In this document: in pieces, positions 1 to 5,992 of the stretch | How positions within the stretch are numbered: position 1 is the stretch's first letter | Layout: every line of letters begins with the position of its first letter | From: Pseudomonadota bacterium | Lineage (GTDB): Bacteria; Myxococcota_A; Polyangia; Fen-1088 | Assembly (NCBI GenBank): GCA_023438785.1 | Contig: JAEXQJ010000175.1 | Coordinates: 1 to 16,150 of the forward strand | DNA length: 16,150 nt | Direction of reading: 5' to 3' | Notes under the pieces: model-generated | The model's database searches: none | What the model was told of the DNA's origin: nothing | What the model saw: the letters and a program-made list of their open reading frames with translations, nothing else | Made by a program: the position numbers and the translations under genes

Positions 1-334
1 CAGCAGGCCTTCCCGCCGGTGATCTCGGGCTTGTAGGCGTTGCAACGCCGTCTTCCGTGAGGTTGATTTCCGAACCTCGGATACCCTTGCGGCCTGTTCC
101 GTGTTCGGTGGGTCCAACTCTTGAGCCAGTCAGGCCGACGTAGATGATGGTCTCGCTGGGGCTCGATTCGTTGGCACTGTCTCCCCGGTCAAGTCGCTCG
201 GGTACCGGCCTCGCTGAGGCCAACGGGAAGCCTCCGTCGCGTCTCGCGCGGGTGTGAGGCCATGCACTCGCACCAGCAGGGCCTTGTGACGGCGGCTTGC
301 GGTCTGGGGTGCGGGGTGCGGATGATGGCCGCAT
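1..334 (-). pseudogene. Fragment resembling the C-terminal half of a trypsin-like (S1) protease, runs off left edge
   Basis: A minus-strand frame is open from an ATG at 334 to the window edge. Its first ~35 residues look non-coding. From about 230 downward it reads FPLASARPVPERLDRGD, then ETIIYVGLTGSRVGPTEHG and a GTGRKGIRG stretch. This pattern resembles the middle of bacterial S1 proteases: the Leu-rich strand with PVP, then a VGxGxTG strand and a Gly/Lys/Arg stretch. At about 45 the coding look moves to the next frame, which reads CNAYKPEITGGKAC, similar to the Cys...GGK-x-C segment just before GDSGGP in trypsins; GDSGGP itself would lie outside the window. The catalytic His region is absent upstream. 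I infer a truncated, frame-broken remnant or a sequence error. The family assignment rests on short motifs and is tentative. Confidence 0.28.
36..49. repeat. Perfect 14-bp palindrome
   Basis: GGCGTTGCAACGCC reads identically on both strands. It sits exactly where the minus-strand protease-like fragment appears to change frame. It could be an operator-like site, a chance palindrome or a place prone to slippage; nothing else supports a role. Confidence 0.35.
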
Positions 335-368
335 GGGAATGTCGGGGGCCGATGAATGCGATCTGGTC

Positions 369-1572
369 GTGCCGAGAGCCGCGGCGATTTCGAGAGCCGG
401 TTGCATGGGCGTGCTGCTCGCCGCCCTCTTGGGTTGCGACGCCTGCGATGGCGAGGCGCCTGCCTGCACCTCTGGGCTGTTTGGGACGGCGCCCTTCGGG
501 GCCCGGCTGGCGGGTTCGGCGAAATTCATACCCGAGCGCGGGGAAGCGTCCGCCGAGCCGACCGAGGTAAAGGCCCAGATCTATTTTCCGAACGGCCGCG
601 CACCCGGGGCCACTGCCTTGCTCGCCGTCGCCGCCGACCCGCTGAACTTGGGTGCTCTGGGTCGGAGAGCCGGTGACGCTGGCGCCAAATCTCTCGGCCA
701 CCAAGCTGACCGCGGGTTCCTACGACCACCGGGTCGAGGGCGACTTGCTCCCTGGCCAGGGCGGGCTCATGGCCGATGTCGAAATGAACTTCTCCACCAC
801 CGACGCTTTGGATACCCGGACCGCGCGCGTCCACCTTTGTCCCGTGGGGGACGCGCCCGATGCGGCGCTGAGTCCCGAGTCGCGGCAGGTGTGGCCGCTA
901 TCGAAGATTCTGCTCAATTCGGCCAGCCCACTCGCGCCGGATAGCGCCACCGCCCTGAGTGTCTCCACGTCCGACGGACCCGTCGCGGTGACCATCGCCG
1001 CGGGGACCGATCCCACGCTCACGCTTTCTCCGGTGGCCGCGTTTCCGCCCGGGCGAGCCCTGACTCTGGACACCAGCGGGATGCGCGACGTGCGCGGGCG
1101 GCTGGTGCCAGGCCCCGCGGATCAACTGAGCGCACCCCAGACCACGGCCGTGCTGACGGATCTCTCTTTCGAGACGGCCCCCGCCGAAGGGGCCTTGGTC
1201 TGCTCGCATGGGTGTGCGGTCGAATCGGGAGCCCTCAGGATAGAGCCCGGCGCGGGGCGACGGCGCGGCCAGGACGCCCTGCTCGCCCTGCCCGCCACGA
1301 GCGCCACACGCCTGCGCGTGCGCGCATCCCTCCACAATCCGCGGAGCTACTCGGCAGGCTCGGCGGTCATGGCCGTGGTCGGCCCGCACGGCGAGCGCTC
1401 CGAGCTCGCCACCCTCGCCATGACCACGGCGCCGGTCGACACCACGCTGGAGCTGCCCGCGGTCTCTCCTTTGTGGCTGGTGATTCACGTGGAGGGGCAT
1501 ACGAGCTATCCGCGCACTCTGCCTCCTCCCCCGGCGCCCGTCTTCTTCATCCACGAGCTCGAGCTGCTCTGA
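369..1572 (+). pseudogene. Secreted lipoprotein with Ig-like domain, interrupted by a frameshift
   Basis: The first part (about 94 codons from GTG 369; ATG 333, 339 and 405 are alternatives) begins with basic residues, then MGVLLAALLGC, a good lipobox, followed by CDACDGEAPAC and an extracellular-looking stretch ending near DPLNL. At 650-652 (GGG) the coding frame moves to a second frame that runs 306 codons to TGA 1570-1572. That part starts VLWVGEPVTLAPN and contains a segment like the SbsA/Ig-like 5 fold (ASPLAPDSATALSV... LTLSPVAAFPPG... LDTSGMRDVRGRLVPG), then a Cys-containing beta-rich C-terminus ending FFIHELELL. Removing one G gives one ~400-residue protein. Neither half looks like an independent gene, since an in-frame TGA at 643-645 lies just before the second part. 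The product would be exported and lipid-anchored; its function is unknown. It may be a true pseudogene or a single-base sequence error. Confidence 0.6.
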
Positions 1573-1580
1573 CGGGCGCC

Positions 1581-1604
1581 TGCGTGCCGCTGAGGCGGCG
1601 CGCA
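1581..1604 (+). terminator. Stem-loop 8 bp after the lipoprotein stop
   Basis: TGCGTGCCGC and GCGGCGCGCA form a 10-bp stem with one G-T pair and a TGAG loop. No T-run follows, so it may be a factor-dependent terminator or an mRNA 3'-end stabiliser rather than a classical intrinsic terminator. Confidence 0.4.
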
Positions 1605-1680
1605 GAACAAACGCGTCTTGACGGATAGCACCCGGGCCCGCACACTGGGCCTTGGCCATGTCGTTCAACGCCAAGCGCGC

Positions 1681-1818
1681 TCTCCTCGCTCTGCTGATTA
1701 GCATTAGCAGCGGGAGAGGGCTGCGTTCGCGCTGACGACGAACTTCAACCCTCTCCCGCGGATGCCGGAGAGGGTTTCGCCAAACCCAGGCCATCTCCGG
1801 TGATGCGGGGTCCGGAGA
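1681..1818. repeat. Cluster of inverted repeats, REP-like interspersed element
   Basis: The stretch between the lipoprotein and cimA (1573-1933) holds no credible gene but is dense in inverted repeats. CTGCTGATTAGCATTAGCAG (1691-1710) forms an 8-bp hairpin with one G-T pair. GCGGGAGAGGG (1710-1720) is the exact complement of CCCTCTCCCGC (1749-1759). AACCCTCTCC (1747-1756) also pairs perfectly with GGAGAGGGTT (1767-1776). TCTCCGG (1794-1800) pairs with CCGGAGA (1812-1818). CCCTCTCCCGC-type inverted repeats are a common interspersed family in GC-rich proteobacteria and often give spurious reading frames. The two alternative pairings of the 1749-1759 arm are a feature of composite REP elements. 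Confidence 0.6.
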
Positions 1819-1871
1819 ACGAGCCTTGAAAACCGACGCTGATTGCCCTGAAACCCTGCCCTGTCGCGCCG

Positions 1872-1900
1872 TTGCGCCTCATGGGGAACTTGCGTAGATT
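1872..1900 (+). promoter_or_regulatory. Predicted housekeeping promoter of cimA
   Basis: TTGCGC (1872-1877) and TAGATT (1895-1900) are separated by 17 bp. Transcription would begin near 1907, leaving a leader of about 27 nt before ATG 1934. No attenuator or leader peptide is visible in so short a leader. Confidence 0.45.
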
Positions 1901-1933
1901 GCGACGCTTCACGCGGCAAGCTTGAGAAATACG

Positions 1934-3484
1934 ATGCAGATCGCACTCTTCGACACGACGCTTCGAGACGGAACCCAGAGCGAGGGTCTCTCCCTCTCCG
2001 TCGAGGACAAGATCAAGATCACCCGACTGCTCGACGGTTTTGGTGTTCAGTACATCGAAGGCGGCTATCCGGGCTCCAACCCCAAGGACGTGGAGTTCTT
2101 CCGCCGCGCGCCCGAGTTGAAGCTTGGGCAGGCCAAGCTGACGGCTTTCGGCAGCACGCGACGCACGGGCAGCGCGGCGTCCGACGACGCCAACATGCAG
2201 GCCTTGGTGGCGGCGGGCACTCCCGCGGTGGCCATCTTCGGCAAGTCGTGGCTCTTGCACGTCACCGACGTGCTCAAAACCACGCCCGAGGAGAACCTGG
2301 CCATGATCGCGGACAGCGTGGCCTTTCTGAAAAAGAACGGCAAAGAGGTCATCTTCGACGCCGAGCACTTCTTCGACGGCTTCCGCGCTGATCGCGACTA
2401 CGCCTTGGCCGCCGCGCGCGCCGCCGCCTCGGCAGGTGCCGATTGGCTCGCCCTGTGCGACACCAATGGCGGCAACCTGCCCTCCACCATCGCCGAGATC
2501 GTGCGCGAGACGCGCAAGCACGTGGACGCCAAGCTGGGCATCCACGCCCACAATGACGGCGACATGGCGGTGGCCAATTCGATCGCCGCCGTGGAGGCCG
2601 GCTGCACCATGGTGCAGGGCACGCTCAACGGCTGGGGCGAGCGCTGCGGGAACGCCAACCTGATGTCCGTCATCCCGGCGCTGCAGCTCAAGCTCGGCCA
2701 TGCTTGCGTCACCGCCGAGCAGTTGGAGCGGCTGACCGAGGTGGCCCGCACGGCCAGCGAGATCGCCAACGTTCGCCCGCGTGCCCACGCCCCCTACGTG
2801 GGAAGCTCGGCCTTCGCGCACAAGGCCGGCGCCCACGTGGCCGCGGTGGCCAAGTCGCCCGTCACCTTCGAGCACATCCCGCCCGAGAGCGTGGGCAACA
2901 GCCGGCGCATCGTGGTCAGCGAGCTCTCCGGTCGCGGCAACATCCGCGTGCGCGCCCAGCAACTGGGCCTGCCCCTGGGCAACGAGGCCAACATCGTGGC
3001 GCGCATCAAGGAGCTGGAGAATCGCGGCTATCAGTTCGAGGCCGCCGAGGGCTCCTTCGAGCTGATGTTGCGTCGAGGACAGCCCGGGTACCGCGAGCCC
3101 TTCGAGGTGCTCGACGTGGTCGTGATCTCGGAGAGCCGGCGGGGCAGCGAGATGTTCGTCGAGGCCACGGTGAAGATCAAAGTGGGCGACGAGATCTCGC
3201 ACGTGGTGGCCGAGGGCTCGGGCCCCGTGGATGCCATGGACCTGGCCTTCCACCGCGCGCTCGACCAGCACTTCCCGCTGCTGCGCGAGATCCAGTTGTG
3301 CGACTTCAAGGTGCGTATCCTGGACCCCGAGTCGGCCACCGCGGCCAAGACCCGCGTCCTCATCGAGTCTGCGCACGGCAGCGAGCGCTGGAGCACCATC
3401 GGGGTCTCGCAGAACATCATCGAGGCGAGCTGCGAGGCGCTCAAGGACGGCTTTGAGTTGCCCCTCATTCGCGCCGCCAAGTAG
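1934..3484 (+). CDS. cimA: (R)-citramalate synthase
   Basis: This enzyme condenses pyruvate and acetyl-CoA to (R)-citramalate, the first step of the threonine-independent route to 2-oxobutanoate and isoleucine; it is cytoplasmic. The 516-residue product is normal family length. An N-terminal HMGL-like TIM barrel begins FDTTLRDGTQSEG (residues 6-18), which carries the catalytic Arg/Asp and a metal-binding Asp. The metal-binding HAHND is at 204-208, GERCGNANL at 235-243 and the HKAGAH segment at 296-301. VGNSRRIVVSELSGRGN (320-336) is typical of the citramalate synthase subgroup rather than 2-isopropylmalate synthase. The C-terminal LeuA-type dimer/allosteric domain spans roughly 390-516 and probably gives feedback control, by isoleucine in known members. 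ATG 1934 is preferred to an in-frame TTG at 1922 because homologues start close to this Met; a GAG at 1924-1926 is a weak ribosome site. It is a single-gene unit with its own promoter and 3' hairpin. No leuB, leuC or leuD homologue is nearby. Confidence 0.93.
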   Translation: MQIALFDTTLRDGTQSEGLSLSVEDKIKITRLLDGFGVQYIEGGYPGSNPKDVEFFRRAPELKLGQAKLTAFGSTRRTGSAASDDANMQALVAAGTPAVAIFGKSWLLHVTDVLKTTPEENLAMIADSVAFLKKNGKEVIFDAEHFFDGFRADRDYALAAARAAASAGADWLALCDTNGGNLPSTIAEIVRETRKHVDAKLGIHAHNDGDMAVANSIAAVEAGCTMVQGTLNGWGERCGNANLMSVIPALQLKLGHACVTAEQLERLTEVARTASEIANVRPRAHAPYVGSSAFAHKAGAHVAAVAKSPVTFEHIPPESVGNSRRIVVSELSGRGNIRVRAQQLGLPLGNEANIVARIKELENRGYQFEAAEGSFELMLRRGQPGYREPFEVLDVVVISESRRGSEMFVEATVKIKVGDEISHVVAEGSGPVDAMDLAFHRALDQHFPLLREIQLCDFKVRILDPESATAAKTRVLIESAHGSERWSTIGVSQNIIEASCEALKDGFELPLIRAAK

Positions 3485-3495
3485 GCCGGACCTCC

Positions 3496-3532
3496 GCGCG
3501 TGACGCCGCGCCGGGTGCGGGGCGCCACGCGC
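3496..3532 (+). terminator. Strong stem-loop after cimA
   Basis: GCGCGTG (3496-3502) pairs perfectly with CACGCGC (3526-3532). After a one-base mismatch the stem continues with CGCC against GGCG. Only a short TTGT follows, so termination may need help, but its place 12 bp after the stop suggests it ends the cimA transcript. Confidence 0.5.
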
Positions 3533-3570
3533 TTGTGAAAGGCTCGATGCGCCAAACGCGGTCGGACTGA

Positions 3571-3576
3571 TACAAT
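3571..3576 (+). promoter_or_regulatory. -10 box TACAAT close to the start codon; possible leaderless transcript
   Basis: TACAAT matches the -10 consensus at five of six positions. It ends 8 nt before ATG 3585, so transcription would start at about 3583, almost on the start codon. No Shine-Dalgarno sequence and no good -35 box are visible. This is the usual arrangement for leaderless mRNAs. Confidence 0.4.
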
Positions 3577-3584
3577 GGGCGCAC

Positions 3585-4595
3585 ATGGGTCATTCACCTC
3601 GGGTCGGCGGCCGGACAGCGGGTCGGCTGACTCTCCTCCTCGCGCTGGCCATGGCTGCACCTGCGGCGGCCCAGCCCGATCCCGCATCTCCCACCACCAT
3701 CCCGGCGCCAGCAACGCCCCCGCCGGACGCGGCCCCCGCGGCCGTCCCAGAGGACGCGGGGCCATCGGTGGATGCGGCCGCTCCTGAACCCGGGCCCGCA
3801 CAGGCGCCCGCCGTAGCGGCCGCCCCCGCGCCCCGCCCCGCCGCGGCCCAGGAAGAGGCCCGGCTCCAATTCGGCCTCACCCTCGGATTCACCTGGGAAT
3901 CCGAGGACCACTCGTCAGTGGGCGTGGCCGCGCCGGTGCTGCAGGGCCGAGTGGTCCTGGCGCCCAGTTGGCTGGTCGACGTGGATTGGGGCTTCGCCTT
4001 CCTGGCGGACAGCGAGGGCACGTCGAGTCGCGCGGGCAATCCATGGTTGAAGGGCTGGTACCGCTCACAAGTCGGGAATCACCGCTGGCGCGTGGGCGCG
4101 GGCATCACGGCGCCCTTGGCCGCGGTGACCCTCGGCGCGGACGGACGGCTGCAACGCCAGCTCTACAACGAGGCCTTGGCCATGTGGGGGGCCTGGGACA
4201 TGTGGCGCTGGACGCCGGGACGCATGGCCGCGCCGGTCCAGGCGGAGCTGTTCTCGTCGATCCACCGGAACGCCGGCTTGCAGGCCGAGGCCGCGGTGGC
4301 CCCGCTCTTTGGCGTGCGCGACGGCGAGACCGGCACCGACATCATCGGGCAGGCGGCACTCGGCGTGTGCCTCATGGCGGCCGAGGTCTCGTTCTGCCCA
4401 CGCGTGCAGGCCGTGCTCTTGCCCGAGGCGAGCGTGGATCGCTTGCAGACTGCTCTGGGCGCGCGCGTGACCTGGACCTCGGGTTGGGGGCGTTTCTTCG
4501 TCGGAGCCCTGCTCAACCTGGACGAGCCCCTGGGTGTGTCTGGCCGGGGAACACGCAACTGGAGCATCCAGATCGGAAAGGCCTTCGACCAATGA
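3585..4595 (+). CDS. Predicted outer-membrane beta-barrel protein, unknown function
   Basis: The 336-residue product has a Sec signal peptide: RVGGRTAGR, then LTLLLALAMAAPAAA, with likely cleavage after Ala29. A linker from about 30 to 90 is made almost wholly of Pro, Ala, Asp and Glu, and may cross the periplasm or peptidoglycan. From about 92 onward alternating polar/hydrophobic strands rich in Gly, Trp and Phe are seen (LQFGLTLGFTWES, VVLAPSWLVDVDWGFAFLA, WGRFFVGALLNL, WSIQIGKAF), as in outer-membrane barrels. A Cys pair occurs near VCLMAAEVSFC. ATG 3585 is chosen because the signal peptide starts there; an ATG at 3575 is in another frame. The stop overlaps the next start in ATGA, so the two proteins are probably made together. 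I do not recognise a named family; a porin or a structural role are both possible. Confidence 0.7.
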   Translation: MGHSPRVGGRTAGRLTLLLALAMAAPAAAQPDPASPTTIPAPATPPPDAAPAAVPEDAGPSVDAAAPEPGPAQAPAVAAAPAPRPAAAQEEARLQFGLTLGFTWESEDHSSVGVAAPVLQGRVVLAPSWLVDVDWGFAFLADSEGTSSRAGNPWLKGWYRSQVGNHRWRVGAGITAPLAAVTLGADGRLQRQLYNEALAMWGAWDMWRWTPGRMAAPVQAELFSSIHRNAGLQAEAAVAPLFGVRDGETGTDIIGQAALGVCLMAAEVSFCPRVQAVLLPEASVDRLQTALGARVTWTSGWGRFFVGALLNLDEPLGVSGRGTRNWSIQIGKAFDQ

Positions 4596-5833
4596 AACGG
4601 GCGACCTGTCTCCTGCTCGGCCTGCTCCCCTTGGGCGCGGCCTGTGACGACCGAAACCTCACCCTGTGCGACATCACGACCAGCGCGTGCCAGGAGGACC
4701 TCTATTACGCCGATCTGCGCGTGCGCGGTGACGGCTATGACCCCTTCGGCGGCATGCCGCCCATCCGCACCATCAGCGAGGATCAGTACCGGGAGGAGCT
4801 GAAGGCCGAGGCGGCGGCCGCTCCGTCCACTGACGCGTCCCCGTGGTGGGACACGGCGCTGAAGCTGCTGCACTTCGTGCCCGAGACCAGCGTGGAAGAG
4901 ACGTCCATAGACAACGACGTCACCAACGTGGCGGCCTATTACTCACCCGAGAGCAAGTCGGTCACCGTCGTGTCCCATCCGGTCGACCCGTCGCAGGCCA
5001 GTGACACAGAAGCGAGGCTCAATCAGCAGATCGCCAGTATGACCACCCTGGCCCACGAGCTGATCCACGCCATCCAGGACCGCGAGCTGAACCTGCGCCA
5101 CATACCCGCCGCGTCGAGCGACGAATACTTGGCCGGCCTGGCGCTCATCGAGGGTGATGCCTCGCTGTACGAAGACCTCGTGAAGTACGAGATCCAACTG
5201 CCCTATCCGTATGACTGGACCAGCAACGATCCGGCGGCCTACTTCTCGCAGTGGCGGGCCGCATACCTTGGCGACGCCTTCTCCGAGTTGGGCGCGCCCT
5301 TCTTCGCGGCCAAGTGGCTGATCTACCCCCTGGGTGGGGCTTGGCTTGCTGATACGTGGAGCAAGGGCGGCAACGCGGCCGTCCGCCACAGCTACGGCAA
5401 CGCCCCCAAGCGCTCGCTGGACTTCCTCCTCGGCCCCGGCGTGGCCGCTCCGCCGGAGGTGCCCATCGACTGCTTCCCAGCCTCACCCGGCGCCGCGTTC
5501 CTGAGTGAAAACGGCAAACCCTACGTGGTGGACGCCCTCGGGGCCCTCGAGTTCTACGCCTTCCTCTCCGCTTGGAACGTGCCGGCTGACGATCGTTTGG
5601 CGACGGCACAACAGTGGCGTAACGACGTCATCTTCGTCTACTACAACCAGACCACGAAAAAGACGGCGGTGGCCTGGCACATCAAGCTGGGCCGCCCGCT
5701 GTCAGAATCCGTGCTGGCGGCCATCACGGCCGATGGCCTGCGCGTCGCCACGGTCGGCAACTCGCTCATGATCAGCGCGACCGACGACGCCGACCTCGCG
5801 GCCACCTGGGAGCCCACCCCGACCTGTCACTAG
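4592..5833 (+). CDS. Metallopeptidase-like lipoprotein with HELIH zinc motif
   Basis: The ATG lies within the preceding gene's terminal codons (ATGA overlap), indicating translational coupling. The 413-residue product starts MKRATCLLLGLLPLGAAC, a lipoprotein-type signal with Cys18, though Gly at -3 of the lipobox is not ideal. TLAHELIHAIQD carries HExxH at residues 155-159, and IEGDASLYED follows with Glu187. His155, His159 and Glu187 fit zinc ligands and Glu156 the catalytic base, in the general gluzincin layout. The HELxHAxQD...EGDA combination is found in poorly characterised surface metallopeptidases. The rest is rich in Trp and Tyr, has no membrane segments and has a final Cys two residues from the end. 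It would act at the cell envelope, possibly on or with the neighbouring barrel protein. Substrate unknown; a non-catalytic role cannot be excluded. Confidence 0.72.
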   Translation: MKRATCLLLGLLPLGAACDDRNLTLCDITTSACQEDLYYADLRVRGDGYDPFGGMPPIRTISEDQYREELKAEAAAAPSTDASPWWDTALKLLHFVPETSVEETSIDNDVTNVAAYYSPESKSVTVVSHPVDPSQASDTEARLNQQIASMTTLAHELIHAIQDRELNLRHIPAASSDEYLAGLALIEGDASLYEDLVKYEIQLPYPYDWTSNDPAAYFSQWRAAYLGDAFSELGAPFFAAKWLIYPLGGAWLADTWSKGGNAAVRHSYGNAPKRSLDFLLGPGVAAPPEVPIDCFPASPGAAFLSENGKPYVVDALGALEFYAFLSAWNVPADDRLATAQQWRNDVIFVYYNQTTKKTAVAWHIKLGRPLSESVLAAITADGLRVATVGNSLMISATDDADLAATWEPTPTCH

Positions 5834-5846
5834 GACTCGCGCGAAG

Positions 5847-5886
5847 GCGTGGACGTCCGGCGTACGACCAGCTTGGACGTCCAGCG
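5847..5886 (+). promoter_or_regulatory. Tandem palindromes, likely enhancer (UAS) for a sigma-54 activator
   Basis: Two near-identical 16-bp units, GCGTGGACGTCCGGCG (5847-5862) and GCTTGGACGTCCAGCG (5871-5886), match at 14 of 16 positions. Each is centred on the perfect palindrome GGACGTCC, and the centres are 24 bp apart. They lie about 99 and 123 bp upstream of the start predicted from the -24/-12 promoter at 5951-5967, the usual position for dimers of a bacterial enhancer-binding protein. The activator gene is not in this window. Confidence 0.55.
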
Positions 5887-5950
5887 CCGGCACGGGGGAA
5901 CGGCCAACCTCGGGAAACACGGCTGATTCCCGCGTCCGAGCGTGCACGGC

Positions 5951-5967
5951 CTGGCACATGCGTTGCT
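5951..5967 (+). promoter_or_regulatory. Sigma-54 (-24/-12) promoter of the GH5 gene
   Basis: CTGGCACATGCGTTGCT matches the YTGGCAC-N5-TTGCW consensus at every strongly conserved position. GG is at 5953-5954 and GC at 5965-5966, with the required 10 bp between. The predicted transcription start is near 5978, just before the GGGAGG ribosome site. Transcription would then need RpoN and an activator ATPase. Confidence 0.72.
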
Positions 5968-5980
5968 GTCTGACCTCGTC

Positions 5981-5986
5981 GGGAGG
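5981..5986 (+). promoter_or_regulatory. Shine-Dalgarno site fixing the GH5 start
   Basis: GGGAGG lies 6 nt before ATG 5993. It favours this start over an in-frame GTG at 5942, which would lie upstream of the predicted transcription start and add residues before the signal peptide. Confidence 0.75.
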
Positions 5987-5992
5987 CCTACG

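Noticed and set aside
1922..1933. TTG start for cimA four codons upstream
   Set aside because: ATG 1934 matches the usual N-terminus (xxIxLFDTTLRDG) and is a better start codon.
1573..1933. Leader peptide or riboswitch for cimA
   Set aside because: The predicted leader is only about 27 nt, and the repeats upstream lie before the promoter; no aptamer-like conserved pattern was seen.
1745..3586. 613-codon open frame antisense to cimA
   Set aside because: Low-complexity His/Ala/Leu/Gly composition and no domain. It also runs through the REP-like repeats, which often create spurious frames.
3968..4591. Upstream extension of the metallopeptidase frame inside the barrel gene
   Set aside because: It overlaps the intact barrel coding sequence in another frame, and a lipoprotein signal begins exactly at ATG 4592.
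5676..5692. Second sigma-54-like sequence (CTGGCACATCAAGCTGG)
   Set aside because: It has the -24 element but no TTGC at the -12 position, and lies inside the metallopeptidase coding sequence.
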